Part shown: positions 25,641 to 36,885 of the stretch, in pieces
How the letters are laid out: each line of letters begins with the position of its first letter
Numbering within the stretch: the stretch's first letter is position 1
Source: Rhineura floridana
Lineage: Eukaryota > Chordata > Lepidosauria > Squamata > Rhineuridae
Reading direction: 5' to 3'
NCBI RefSeq assembly: GCF_030035675.1
Contig: NC_084482.1
Span: 228,724,943 to 228,788,942 of the forward strand
DNA length: 64,000 bases
Translations under genes and position numbers: made by a program
Notes under the pieces: generated by a model
Told to the model about the DNA's origin: nothing
The model's input: only the letters and a program-made list of their open reading frames with translations
Database searches by the model: none

Positions 25641-26275
25641 AGAATTTTGCTAGAATATATTTCACCTCCCACTGTTTTATCTTGTGCAGATTGAGACACT
25701 TCTGAGGTCCCCTGGAGACTATTCTGCAGAAGTCAGTGACATTATTCCACAATTATGTTTGGAGTTTTTTAGTGTAAATTATGCAGTGTCGCTGTACTTC
25801 ACATATTCATGGAAATAAAAGCAAAAGAAAATGATTTCCTATAGGAAACTTCACTAAAATCGCAAAGTAAATCAGACATATTTAAAGTGACCATCTGAAC
25901 AATATGAATTGAATTAATAATGTTGCTTCCTCCCTGCTAAAACAAGATCAGCACAGCACATGTCTTCTTTCTATTATTTGGGCTGATTGCAGGTGTTGCC
26001 ACCACTCCCCATATGCTCAGAGGCACATGTTACCAAATTCGTTCAAGCTACACAGGAAGTGGATTGGACTGTGAAAGACCAACCCAAATGGTGTTTGCAT
26101 TTTGACCAATTTGTAGGGCAGTCCAATATCTCAGAGAAGAGTTCAGGTCTCCTGCTCCCTTGTTGCATTCACTGTAGCCGCCCAATTTCCCTGCTTTTGA
26201 AAGTTTGATAGAAATAGCTGTGCGCTAGGTACGTTCTTAAACCACAAGGTTTTTTTGCCAATTAGTGAATTTCCC
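25640..26275 (-). repeat. Unnamed interspersed repeat, long copy
   Basis: It is the longest of three copies (others at 7908-8050 and 22640-22935). Read on the minus strand it runs from AAAAAACCTTGTGGTTTAAGAACG to about GGTGAAATATATTCTAGC. No coding capacity is seen. I do not know its class. Confidence 0.6.
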
Positions 26276-26329
26276 TGCTTTTTAATCTGGGAGGTAATTA
26301 ATGGGATCCTGTGCAAGTTTGCTGAGAAT

Positions 26330-27060
26330 GGATTGATCATTTGCATGCTTATTGAGTTCAGTGGGATTTACTCCCCTGCAATTATGCTTAGGATAGGTGA
26401 AAATGACCACAGGGGATGGGGAAGGGAGGGGGAGGAGGGAGGGGAAGAAAGGCAGAGGGGAGGACTGGGATGGGAGCAGGCAGGAGGGGGAGGGGAGAAG
26501 GACAGATGTGATCATTTGCATATTTATTGAGTTCAGTGCGATTTACTCCCATGCAATCATGCTTAGGGTAGGTAAAACTGACCGGGGGGAGGGATGGGGG
26601 GCTGAAGTGGGCAGGGGAGGAGGAAGAAGGAAGAGGGGAGGGGAGGAGGAAGGGAGAGGAAAGGGAAGGAGGGGAAAGGCAGGTCTGATCATTTGCATGA
26701 TTATTGAGTTCAATCGGATTTACTCCTACGCAATCATGATTAGGATAGATAAAACTGACCATTGGGGAGGGGGAGGGGAAAGAGAAGGAGCATACTGGAG
26801 GGGGGTAAAGGAAGGTGGAGTGGAAGGCAGGTTTGATCATTTGTATGCTTATGGAGTTCAATGGTATTCACTTCCGTGCAATCATATTAAGATAGGTAAA
26901 ACTGACCATGGGGAGGAGGAAGGGGATGGGGAGGGAGGGGCAAAGGAAGGGGAGGGAAGGGGTAAGAGGGAGGGGATAGGAGGGAGAAGGGAGGGAGGGT
27001 TTGGTCATTTGCATACTTTTTGAGTTCAGTGGGATTTATTTCTGTGCAATCATGTTTGAA
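26330..27060 (+). repeat. Five-unit tandem repeat with octamer-like motifs
   Basis: Each unit has a conserved part of about 80 bp (TGATCATTTGCATGCTTATTG, then GATTTACTCCCATGCAATCATG) and then a purine-rich (GGGGA/GGAGG) tract of variable length. ATTTGCAT starts at 26339, 26514, 26691 and 27007; the unit at 26839 has ATTTGTAT. Spacing is 175, 177, 148 and 168 bp. The last unit runs into a Sauria SINE. Confidence 0.85.
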
Positions 27061-27061
27061 A

Positions 27062-27262
27062 ATGGAAATGTACTGTCTTCCAGTCAACTGGAGTTATGGC
27101 AACCCTTTGAATAGGGTTTTCATGGTAAATGGTATTCAGAGGTGGTTTTACAATTGCATTCCTCTGAGGCTGAGAAGCAGTGACTGGCCCAAGGTCACCC
27201 AGTGAGCTTCATAGCTGTGTGGGATTCAAACCCTGGTCTCCCAGGTCATAGTCCAACACTGA
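27062..27262 (-). mobile_element. Sauria-type SINE
   Basis: This is a reversed, nearly complete copy: BovB-like tail, GCAGTGACTGGCCCAAGGTC centre, and CCCTGGTCTCCCAGGTCATAG, the tRNA-like head with its B box. Confidence 0.8.
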
Positions 27263-28204
27263 CCTGGGGGATGAGCAGGCAGGGGGGGAGGCGATTGGGT
27301 GGGTGGGTACCAGGCAGAAGGGAAGGCTAACCAAGAGGTCTCTTGTTGCAAGAACACCTGCACTTGGCTGACTTTCTCTTCTCCTAAAGACACAGGATCA
27401 GTCTCAGGCCCCGAACCTGGCAACCCTACCTCCCACCCAAATTTAAACCAAAGCTGTCCCTCGCCACATCCACACCAGGCCTCTATTACACTTGGGCAGT
27501 CATGGCTCCTCTCACAGAGTCCTGGGAATTGTAGCTAGTAAAGGGTGCTGAGAGTTGCTAGGAGACTGGAGCTCTGTCAGGGGATTGGAGTCTCCTCTCA
27601 GCACCCCTCAAAAACTACATTTCCCAGGATCCTCTGGGGGAAGCCATGACTGTCTTACATGAAATCAAAGTCTGGAGTGGCCCCCTGATTAGCCAAGCCC
27701 AGCAGCTGTGAGTCTGTGGGTTTTAGAACTCTGACAGTTGGTTCTTATTAAGCATGCCCGACACTATCATAGGGCTCCAGCCAAAATTTATTAAATTAAT
27801 TAAAAATCAGCCAGGCATTTTTTCAACATTTCAACTGCAGTAGATGAAGGTCAGAGTATGGGGCAAGGTCAGTATTAGGATTACAGGGACTCTGTGAACA
27901 TGGCTGATTTTTCATGAAATTCAACATATTTTGAGAACTCTGAGAGAAAAAAGTCCAAAAGGGCTCTGGGTTTTTTTTCTCTCTCTTTAGCCTTTCAACT
28001 CTTGATTCTCTCTGACTGTTTTATGTATCACCATGAAAATGGGGAGTGCTGTTAAGCAAGCGTTTCTGAGTTCAGGACTATAAGATTTGTAAAGTTTGTT
28101 TTGAAATGAGCTTATGGGAAGCATCAGAATGGCTTGGGGTGTATTTTCAATTTAACATTGCGGAAGGTGAAAAATCCACACTGGCTACAGTACAACACTC
28201 TCGT
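27263..28204. other. No gene recognised
   Basis: Apart from the palindromic MITE at 27497-27652 I see no feature here that I can support. Confidence 0.4.
27497..27652. mobile_element. Palindromic MITE
   Basis: The ends CAGTCATGGCTCCTCTCACA and its near reverse complement (AAGCCATGACTG at 27641-27652) form imperfect terminal inverted repeats of about 40 bp. The centre contains TTGCTAGGAGACTGGAG. The superfamily is not clear. Confidence 0.65.
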
Positions 28205-28937
28205 GGCTGTATAATACAAGGAAGATGGAAGCAATACACTGAAGAACTGTATAAAAGAGATGCAAGGATGACAGATTCATTCACGGAGGAACCATATGAT
28301 GAAGATCCAGAAATTTTAGAATGTGAGGTAAAAGCTGCTCTTAAAATACGTGGAAGAAACAATCACCAGGAACAGATGGCATACCAATAGAGTTGCTACA
28401 AGCTACTGAGATGGTATCTGTCCAAATGTTGAGAAAAATCTGTCAAGAAATATGGAAAAGAAAACAATGGCCTACAGACTGGAAGCGTTCAATATATATA
28501 CCAACTCCAAAGAAAGGGGATCTCAGGTAATGCAGTAATTTTTGAATGATTACCATAATATCCCATGCAAGTAAAGTAATGCTCAAGATTCTACAACAAA
28601 CACTACCGTATATGGAGCAAGAAATGCCAGATGTCCAAGCTGGATTAGAAAGCGAAGAGGTACCACATATCGTATCGCAAACATACATTGGATAATGGAA
28701 CAGAGCAAGGAATTTCAGAAGGAAATCACCCTGTGCTTTATAGATGATAGCAAAGCCTTTAACTGTGTAGATCATGAAAAACTATGGAATGCTTTAAAAG
28801 AAATGGGGGTGCCACAACATCTGACTATCCTGATGTGCAACCTATACTCTGGACAAGAGGCTACTGCAAGGACAGAATATGGAGAGACCCATTGGTTCCC
28901 AATAGAAAAGGGTGTGCGACAGGGGTGTATTTTATAA

Positions 28938-28938
<1 letters not shown>
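28205..28938 (+). mobile_element. BovB LINE fragment
   Basis: It carries the BovB linker and RT N-terminal half (CFIDDSKAFNCVDHEKLW, EKGVRQGCIL) with frame breaks. It is cut at 28938 by the L2 insertion. Confidence 0.85.
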
Positions 28939-28972
<34 letters not shown>

Positions 28973-28975
28973 ATA
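28938..28975 (+). repeat. CTAT microsatellite
   Basis: About nine CTAT units at the junction between BovB and the tail of the inserted L2. Confidence 0.9.
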
Positions 28976-31312
28976 TTAGATCTATATACCCCCCTTCCTC
29001 CCAGCAGGAGCCCAGGGCTGCAAGGAAAAATGCTAAAGACACTTTAAAACATCGTAAAAACAGACCTTAGATTATATTAAAACAAAATAACGTTAAAAAC
29101 ATTTTTTAAAAAAGTGTTAAAACATCTTTTAAAAAGGGTTAAAACATATTGTTAAAACAAATATTAAAAAGCATTTCTAACACAGACACAGACTGGGATA
29201 GGTCTCAACTGAAAAGGCTTGTTGGAAGAGGAAAGTCTTCAATAGGCAACCTTAAAAAGGTGGCAGAGCAGCTTTTAAACTGACTGAGGGGGGAAACCCG
29301 ACAGGAGCTAAGGAAGGTCCGGTTTGGAATAAACCTCCCCCCTGGGATAAAGACCAAAGAAATGATGACATTTTAAAAGGGGTAGGCCTAGAAGTAGGCA
29401 TTGTGAGAGCAGGGGCCCTGGATATAAATTCAGAAGGGCAAAATTACCACAGGCCAAACCACAAGTGCCAAAGACACTTGAAGAGAGACACTGCTTACAA
29501 GTGCCTGTACGCTAATGCTAGGAGCCTCTGACCAAGATGGGAGAACTGGAGTGCTTGGTCTTAGAGAAGAGCATTGATATAGTGAGCATAACGGAGATCT
29601 GGTGGAATGGAGAAAACCAGTGGGATACGGTTATCCCTGGATATAAACTATATCGGAAGGACAGGGAAGGACGTATTGGTGGCGGAGTCGCTCTATACAT
29701 GAAAGAAGGCATTGAATCCAGCAAGCTCGAAACCCCAAAAGAGGCAGACTCCTCCACAGAATCATTGTGGGTGGTGATACCATGCCCCAGGAGGGATTTA
29801 ATACTGGGAACAATCTATTGTCCCCCTGATCAAAATGCTCAGGGAGACCTGGAGATATGAAATTGAGGAAGCATCCAAACTAGGAAATGTGGTAGTAATG
29901 GGTGACTTCAACTACCCAAACATATGTGTTCCAGTCATCACAAAGAAGCAAAATTTCTAGATATTCTAAATGACAATGCCCTAGACCAGTTGGTCATGGA
30001 ACCGACCAGAGGGATGGCAACCCTGGACTTAATCCTCAGTGGGGACCGGGACCTGGTGCGAGATGTAAGTGTTGTTGAACCGATTGGGAGCAGTGACCAT
30101 AGTGCTATTAAATTAAACATACATGTAAATGGCCAATTGGAAAGAAAATCCAACATGGTCACATTTGACTTCAAAACAGGAAACTTCACAAAAATGAGGG
30201 GATTGGTAAAAAGAAAGCTGAAAAACAAAGTCCGGAGGGTCACATCACTCAAAAATGCTTGGAAGTTGTTTAAAAACACTATATTAGAAGCTCAACTGGA
30301 GTGCATACCGCAGATCAGAAAAGGTACCGCCAGGGCCAAGAAGATGCCAGCATGGTTAACGAGCAAAGTCAAGGAAGCTCTTAGAGGCAAAAAGTCCTCC
30401 TTCAGAAAATGGAAGTCTTGTCCGAATGAAGAAAATAAAAAAGAACACAAACTCTGGCAAAAGAAATGCAAGAAGACAATAAGGGATGCTAAAAAAGAAT
30501 TTGAGGAGCACATTGCTAAGAACATAAAAACCAACAACAAAAATTTTTATAAATACATTCAAAGCAGGAGACCATCTAGGGAGACAATTGGACCCTTGGA
30601 TGATAAGGGAGTCAAAGGTGTACTAAAGAACGATAAGGAGATTGCAGAGAAGCTAAATGATTTTTTTGAATCTGTCTTCACAGTGGAAGATATAGGGCAG
30701 ATCCCTCAACCTGAATTAACATTTGCAGGAAGGGATTCTGAGGAACTGAGACAAACAGTGGTAACGAGAGAGGAAATTCTAGGCTTAATAGACAATATAA
30801 AACTGACAAATCACCGGGCCTGGATGGCATCCCCCTGAGAGTTCTCAAAGAACTCAAATGTGAAATTGCTGATCTGCTAACTAAAATATGTAACTTGTCC
30901 CTCAGGTCCTCCTCCGTGCCTGAGGACTGGAAAGTGGCAAATGTAACGCCAATATTCAAAAAGGGATCCAGGGGGGATCCCGGAAATTACAGGCCAGTTA
31001 GCTTAACTTCTGTCCCTGGAAAACTGGTAGAAAGTATTATTAAAGCTAGATTAACTAAGCACATAGAAGAACAAGCCTTGCTGAAGCAGAGCCAGCATGG
31101 CTTCTGCAAGGGAAAGTCCTGTCTCAGTAACCTATTAGAATTCTTTGAGAGTGTCAACAAGCATATAGATAGAGGTGATCCAGTGGACATAGTGTACTTA
31201 GACTTTCAAAAAGCGTTTGACAAGGTACCTCACCAAAGACTTCTGAGGAAGCTGAGCAGTCATGGAATAAGAGACCTCTTGTGGATAAAGAATCGGTTAA
31301 GAAGCAGAAAGC

Positions 31313-31724
31313 TGTACTGGAAGGCCGTTACAAGGGAGTCCCATTTGCAAATCACCTTTGTATCTTTGGCTGTAAGGTTCCCGAGGACCTAGTACATTAC
31401 ATGCTACTGTGTCCTCTTTATACCCACCCTAGAGAAAAATTTCTGGCTTCCCTTCCATGTTACACCAGTGGTTTTTCCCATAATGCACTGATAACCACTC
31501 TTTTGTTGGATAGCAATAATCAAATTACCATTGCGTTGGTAAATTTTGCTCTGGCCGCTAAAAAGATCAGAGAGATATATGTTTCTTCACAATGTAAATA
31601 AATTGTTGAATTACCTACCCATGCCTAATGTACTCCTGAACAAATGTTATATTGTACTGTTTTTATTGTTTTATGTTGCAACGGCCTATGGCCATAAGCA
31701 AATAAAGATTTTGATTGATTGATT
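31313..31724 (+). mobile_element. Non-LTR LINE 3' end with GATT tail
   Basis: It is inserted in the CR1 RT with a 12-bp duplication GAAGCAGAAAGC (31301-31312 and 31725-31736). It encodes a C-terminus with a CX3CX7HX4C zinc-knuckle-like motif (CIFGCKVPEDLVHYMLLC), then AATAAAGATTTTGATTGATTGATT. The family is uncertain; R4- or Vingi-like LINEs are candidates. Confidence 0.7.
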
Positions 31725-32274
31725 GAAGCAGAAAGCAGAGAGTAGGAATAAACGGACAGTTCTCCCAATGGAGGACTGTAGAAAGTGGAGTCCCTCAAGG
31801 ATCGGTATTGGGACCTGTACTTTTCAACTTGTTCATTAATGACCTAGAATTAGGAGTGAGCAGTGAAGTGGTCAAGTTTCCTGACGATACTAAATTGTTC
31901 AGGGTCGTTAAAACAAAGAGAGATTGCAAAGAGCTCCAAAAAGACCTCTCCAAACTGAGTGAATGGGCGGAAAAATGACAAATGCAATTCAATATAAACA
32001 AGTGTAAAATTATGCATATTGGAGCCAAAAATCTGAATTTCACATATACGCTCATCGGGTCTGAACTGGCAGTGACCAACCAGGAGAGAGACCTCGGGGT
32101 TGTAGTGGACAGCACGATGAAAATGTCGACCCAGTGTGCGGCAGCTGTGAAAAAGGCAAATTCCATGCTAGCGATAATTAGGAATGGGACTGAAAATAAA
32201 ACAGCCGATATCATAATGCCGTTGTATAAATCTATGGTGCGGCCGCATTTGGAATACTGTGTACAGTTCTGGTC

Positions 32275-34223
32275 GCCTCATCTCTCTCTTTTTTTTTTTA
32301 CAATAATTTTTATTCAAATTTTCATAAAACATAGAAAACAAAATCATAAAACATTCAAAGACAAAAAACAAAACAAAACAAAAATGATTAAACAAAAAAA
32401 ATAAAATGTTGACTTCCCATTTGTCACATATCAAATCAGTTATAGGTCTACAATATATAACAATCCTGTCTCTTAAATCATATTATAAAATCACTTTCCT
32501 CCAGTAGTTATCTTAATTAATCATCAAATCTCATAAACATTACTTTATTCTTTCCACAAAAAGTCAAAGAGAGGTTTCAATTCTTTAAGAAATATATCTA
32601 TCAATTTTTCTCCAAATAAACATGTCAATTAATCCATCTCGTTAATAATTATAATAATCTTATTGTCATAATCATAGTCCAAATAAACATTTCGATTAAT
32701 CCATCTCATCAGAATCTGTTAGGTCCAATAATTTCAATAGCCATTATTCCATTATCCCTATTAGTTCCATCTTCCATCTTCAATAGTCCTGTTAAGTCCA
32801 GTAATTTCAGTGTCCAATCTTCCATTATCAGTATTCCATAATAATCTTGCTGTTGTAGCCATAGTCATATAATAAGAGTCTGATGGGAATTTCCTCTATC
32901 CCAAATATTTTCTTGCCATCCATTCTGAATAAGTTGCTGAAACATTGTTGTAAATTCATATCTGTGTTCTTCTTTTTTACAAAATGCACTGGCTCATCTC
33001 TTAAGAGTTTTTCCATTGTCACATGACTGCAGTTAATTCCATAGATTTTCTCTATATCAAGCTCCATCACATCATTCCAGTCCAGAAGATTATCCAAGCC
33101 ATTGATAACTTTATCTCTAATATCTTCATTAATTTCTTCAGAGATAACGTTAAATTCCAAACAGTAGATTTTATTTCTAAAATCCATAAACTCCAGATCT
33201 TTTTCCAATTCCACATTTGTTCCAATCTCCAGGGCTTGTATCTTCCCTTTATTTTTTCTTTTCTCATCTCTGATCTCATTCTCCTCTCTCACAGGGTCCC
33301 CTATTTCTTTAAACTCCTGCGTCATTTTGCTCAGTTCAATTTTCAGCTCCTTACTACCCTGTCGCAGGGTTTGTTTCGTTATCTCAATCTCATCCATTAT
33401 TTTCTGAAACATAATTACTTCCAGATTCTCAGCCACTTTCTTGATTGCCATTTTTAAAACCACGAAAACAAAGCAAAACAAAAATAAAGAAGAACCACTT
33501 CTTATTTCAGCAACAATTGGGTTAATATTCCAGGCTTGATGACATCACAGTATAAACAGAGCAACCTGCCTTATCTCTCTATGTTCAAGAATGCAAAATA
33601 AATTTAGTTCCCAGCATCAAAACAGTTAGTGGCGTCGTGAAGAAGCAGATTCGTCAAAATAAAATAGACCAAAAAGAGAATAGTCCCAGACAATATAATA
33701 TTCCTCGGAATAGAAATCAGGAATAGAAATCCCTCTTCTGTTTATTATCTTTAGAATGCACTTCCAGGACAGCTTTTTGCGACAGAAACAGAGATAAGCT
33801 GTTAATTTCGTGAATAACAGAGAAGAGCTATATCTCACCCAGAAGTTGTCCAAAGCCGATCAATCTGACAAATCTCCTTTTGCTGCAACAATTTAAACCA
33901 AGTAAAAAAAATAATAGAAAGAAGGGTGCTTGCCTGTTAGTCCGTTCTCTCTTTCAAGAAAAGATAAACGTATCGCTTAAGCAGATAGAGCTTGTTAGGA
34001 AGTCCGTCCGGCATTGTTGGCTGGACCTTATCTCATAAATTAATGAAATCCAGTCCTCCCAACAAAAACAGGCTTTGAGGTTGATCTCTACGTTTCTCCC
34101 TGCCCGGGAGAAATTTCATCAGTCAAAAAAAAAAATGTTCTGACTGATTTATATCTGAATAAGCTTCTTTTGAGGCGGGAGCCCGTCCCAAAAGCAGGCA
34201 CAAGCGAAGTCACCCTTCCCGGA
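32275..34223 (-). mobile_element. L1-derived element with ORF1 only (HAL1-like)
   Basis: The insertion is flanked by a perfect 20-bp duplication, AGTTCTGGTCGCCTCATCTC, at 32255-32274 and 34224-34243. On the minus strand it has a 5' UTR of about 0.75 kb (34223 to 33452), an L1 ORF1, about 0.55 kb of 3' sequence and a poly(A) end (T run near 32290). No ORF2 is present. Mammalian half-L1 (HAL1) elements have this layout. The precise duplication indicates insertion as a unit of 1949 bp. Confidence 0.8.
32828..33451 (-). CDS. L1 ORF1-like RNA-binding protein
   Basis: The start chosen is the Met of MAIKKVAENLEV, 10 codons inside the longest frame. ORF1p is a trimeric nucleic-acid chaperone of L1 ribonucleoprotein particles. 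Residues about 10-80 are charged and heptad-like, a probable coiled coil. Then FRNKIYCLEFNVISEEINEDIRDKVI and IEKIYGINCSHVTMEKLLRDEPVHFVKKK match the RRM and C-terminal domains. The usual arginine-rich RDVLVHF motif appears as RDEPVHF. The frame of about 207 residues is uninterrupted, shorter than typical vertebrate L1 ORF1p, and ends after GIEEIPIRLLLYDYG. It lies inside the HAL1-like insertion and is not a host gene. Confidence 0.7.
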   Translation of the reverse strand: MAIKKVAENLEVIMFQKIMDEIEITKQTLRQGSKELKIELSKMTQEFKEIGDPVREENEIRDEKRKNKGKIQALEIGTNVELEKDLEFMDFRNKIYCLEFNVISEEINEDIRDKVINGLDNLLDWNDVMELDIEKIYGINCSHVTMEKLLRDEPVHFVKKKNTDMNLQQCFSNLFRMDGKKIFGIEEIPIRLLLYDYGYNSKIIMEY

Positions 34224-36846
34224 AGTTCTGGTCGCCTCATCTCAAAAAGGATATTCTAGAGTTGGAAAAGGTTCAGAAGAGGGCAACCAGAATGATCAAG
34301 GGGATGGAGCGACTCCCTTACGAGGAAAGGTTGCAGCATTTGGGGCTTTTTAGTTTAGAGAAATGGTGGGTCAGAGGAGACATGATAGAAGTGTATAAAA
34401 TTATGCATGGCATTGAGAAAGTGGATAGAGAAAAGTTTTTCTCCCTCTATCATAATACTAGAACTCATGGACATTCAAAGAAGCTGAATGTTGGAAGATT
34501 CAGGACAGACAAAAGGAAGTACTTCTTTACTCAGCGCATAGTTAGACTGTGGAATTTGCTCCCACAAGACGAAGTAATGGCCACCAGCTTGGATGGCTTT
34601 AAAAGAAGATTAGACAAATTCATGGAGGACAGGGCTATCAATGGCTACTAGCCATGATGGCTGTGCTCTGCCACCATAGTCAGAGGCAGCATGCTTCTGA
34701 AACCCAGTTGCCGGAAGCCTCAGGAGGGGAGAGTGTTCTTGCACTCGGGTCCTGCTTGTGGGCTTCCCCCAGGTACCTGGTTGGCCACTGTGAGAACAGG
34801 ATGCTGGGCTAGATGGGCCACTGGCCTGATCCAGCAGGCTCTTCTTATGTTCTTATGGAAAGATAGCAGAGATGGGGCCTGCCTAATATCTAAGGGGAGG
34901 GAATTCCACAGGGAGGTGCCGCCGCACTAAAGGTCCATTTCCTATATTGTGCAGAATGAACCTCCTGATAAGATGGTATCTGCAGGAGGCCCTCTCCTGC
35001 AGATCGCAGCGATCGACTGGCTATATAAGGGATAAGGCGGTCTTTCAAGTATCCTGGTCCCCAGCTGTATATGTACACCAAAACTAGAACCTTGAACTTG
35101 GCCCGGTAGCAAATGGGCAGCCAGTGCAATTCTTTCAGCAGCGGGGTGACATGTTGGAGATACCCTGCCCCAGTGAGCTGTCTCACCACTGCATTTTGCA
35201 CCAGCTGCAGCTTCCGTGCCAATCTCAAGGGCAGCCCCACATAGAGTGCATTACAGTAATCCAGCCTGGAAGTTACCAGTTCTAGGACAACAGTGGTCAG
35301 GCTATCCCGGTCCAGAAACGGCCACAGCTGTCTCACCAACCAAAGGTGGTAAAAGGCACTCCTAGCCATGGGAGTCACCTAGGCCTCCAGCGACAAAGAT
35401 GGATCCAGGAGCACCCCCAGACTACGGACCCACTCTTTCAGAGGGAGTACAACCCCATCCAAAACAGGCAACTGACCAGTTATCCAAACTCGGGAACCAC
35501 CAACCCACAGTGCCTCCCCCTTGCTAGGATTTAGACTCAGTTTACTGGCCCTCATCCAGCCCACCACCGAGTCCAGGCAGCAGTCCAGGGCTTGCACGGC
35601 CTCTCCCGATTCAGATGTTACGGAAAAATAGAGCTGGGTATCGTCAGCATACTGCTGACACCTCACCCCAAATCTCCTGATGACTGCTCCCAAGGGCTTC
35701 ATATAGATGTTAAACAGCATGGGGGCCAAGATGGTACCCTGCGGCACCCCACAGCACAACTGCCAGGGGGCTAAAAGAGAGTCACTCAATGCTATTCTCT
35801 GAGAGCGACCCTGGAGATAGGACTGAAACCACTGTAAAACAGTGCCTCCAATACCCATCTCACCAAGTCGGCCCAAAAGGATACCATGGTCAATGGTATG
35901 AAAAGCTGCTGAGAGATCAAGTAAGAATGACAGGGTCGCACTCCCCCTGTCCTTCTCCCGATAAACATCATCCATCAGGGTGACCAAGGCCGATTCAGTC
36001 CCATAACCAGGCCTGAACCCAGACTGGGATGGGACAAGAGAATCTGTTTCATCCAAGAGTACTTGCAGTTGCTGTGCCACAACCCTCTCAATCCCCTTCC
36101 CTAAAAAGGGGGTATTTGCACTGGCCAGTAGTTGTCATAAACCAATGGGTCCAGGGTGGGCTTTTTCAGGAGCAGTTAGATCACCGCCTCTTTCAGGGGG
36201 GCTGGAACGACTCCCTCCTGCAATGAGGCGTTGACCACACCCTGGATCCACTTGGTCAGATCCGTTTGGCAAGCTTTAATAAGCCAAGAAGGGCAAGGGT
36301 CAAGAAGACACGTTGCTGACCACATCATCGCAAGCACCTTGTCTGTGTCCTCAGGCCGCATCAACCGAAACCGTTCCGAAGAAGTTGCAGCAGACGTTGC
36401 ACTGGACACCTCATTGGGGACTACAGTTGATGTGGAGGGGGCATCAAGACTGCTATGATGGAGAGCAACTTTACCCTCAGAGTGCGTAAGTGGATGTGCC
36501 ATAAAGGTGTGCTGTGTGGAGAAAGTGGATAATGCCCTCTGATTTAGTAGGGAACTTACACCTGGCGTGTAGGAAGAGGGAGGGAAGTAGCTCCCACCAC
36601 TTTGCACCTGTTTCAGGATGAACATCACTCGCTAAACAGTTTGTCTGCCGGGCTACCCTAAAACAAGGAGGGCAGGGCCACGTTTCTGCTTTCCTAAATT
36701 AAATGGTGACCTTAATTCTAACAGAAAAGGAAACTGGGAGGGCTGGCAGAATGGTATTGAAAGAATAACCTCACTATTCAACTATCATTATCTTAAAAAA
36801 CACAGATTTTCCCACAATGCTGAAGTTGGTTATCATAAATGCATGT

Positions 36847-36885
36847 TGTTGTTATGTGCCTCCAAGTCGACTATGACTTATGGCG
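36847..36885 (-). mobile_element. BovB or Sauria tail fragment
   Basis: TTGTTGTTATGTGCCTCCAAGTCGAC...CTTATGGCGAAC is the reversed BovB/Sauria 3' terminus only. Confidence 0.6.

Larger units (their letters stand above)
29269..34858 (+). mobile_element. CR1 LINE, long copy with two nested insertions
   Basis: It begins upstream of ORF2 and carries the endonuclease (MGELECLVLEKSIDIVSITEIWW; IGSSDHSAIKLNI), RT (KVANVTPIFKKGSRGDPGNYRPVSLTS, VYLDFQKAFDKVPH), the CR1 C-terminus (34262-34651) and a 3' UTR ending TTCTTATGTTCTTATG. The RT active site reads PDDT where ADDT is usual. Frames are broken several times, apart from the nested insertions at 31313-31724 and 32275-34223. AAAGGTGGCAGAG (29256-29268) and AAAGATAGCAGAG (34859-34871) may be a target duplication. 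Confidence 0.85.
28938..36650 (-). mobile_element. L2-clade LINE split by a CR1 (parts 28938-29268 and 34859-36650)
   Basis: On the minus strand the right part encodes the pre-RT linker (36628-36176), RT (36080-35379: LLDLSAAFHTIDHGILLGRL, GVPQGTILAPMLF, QYADDTQLYF) and C-terminus (35378-34890). The left part holds its 3' UTR with GGAGGAAGG...TATAGATCTAATATAAG-like tail. The two join across the CR1. The RT box YADD is kept, but several frame breaks are present. Its 5' end was not identified. Confidence 0.85.

Noticed and set aside
26339-27014. The octamer array as an MHC class II promoter
   Set aside because: There is no S, X or Y box beside it and no class II leader exon nearby; repeat origin is the simpler explanation.
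26397-27023. A 208-codon frame rich in Gly, Glu and Arg
   Set aside because: It is a translation of purine-rich tandem repeat tracts and is not expected to be a gene.
33023-33457. A 144-codon plus-strand frame within the L1 derivative
   Set aside because: It is antisense to the L1 ORF1 and AT-rich, with no domain.
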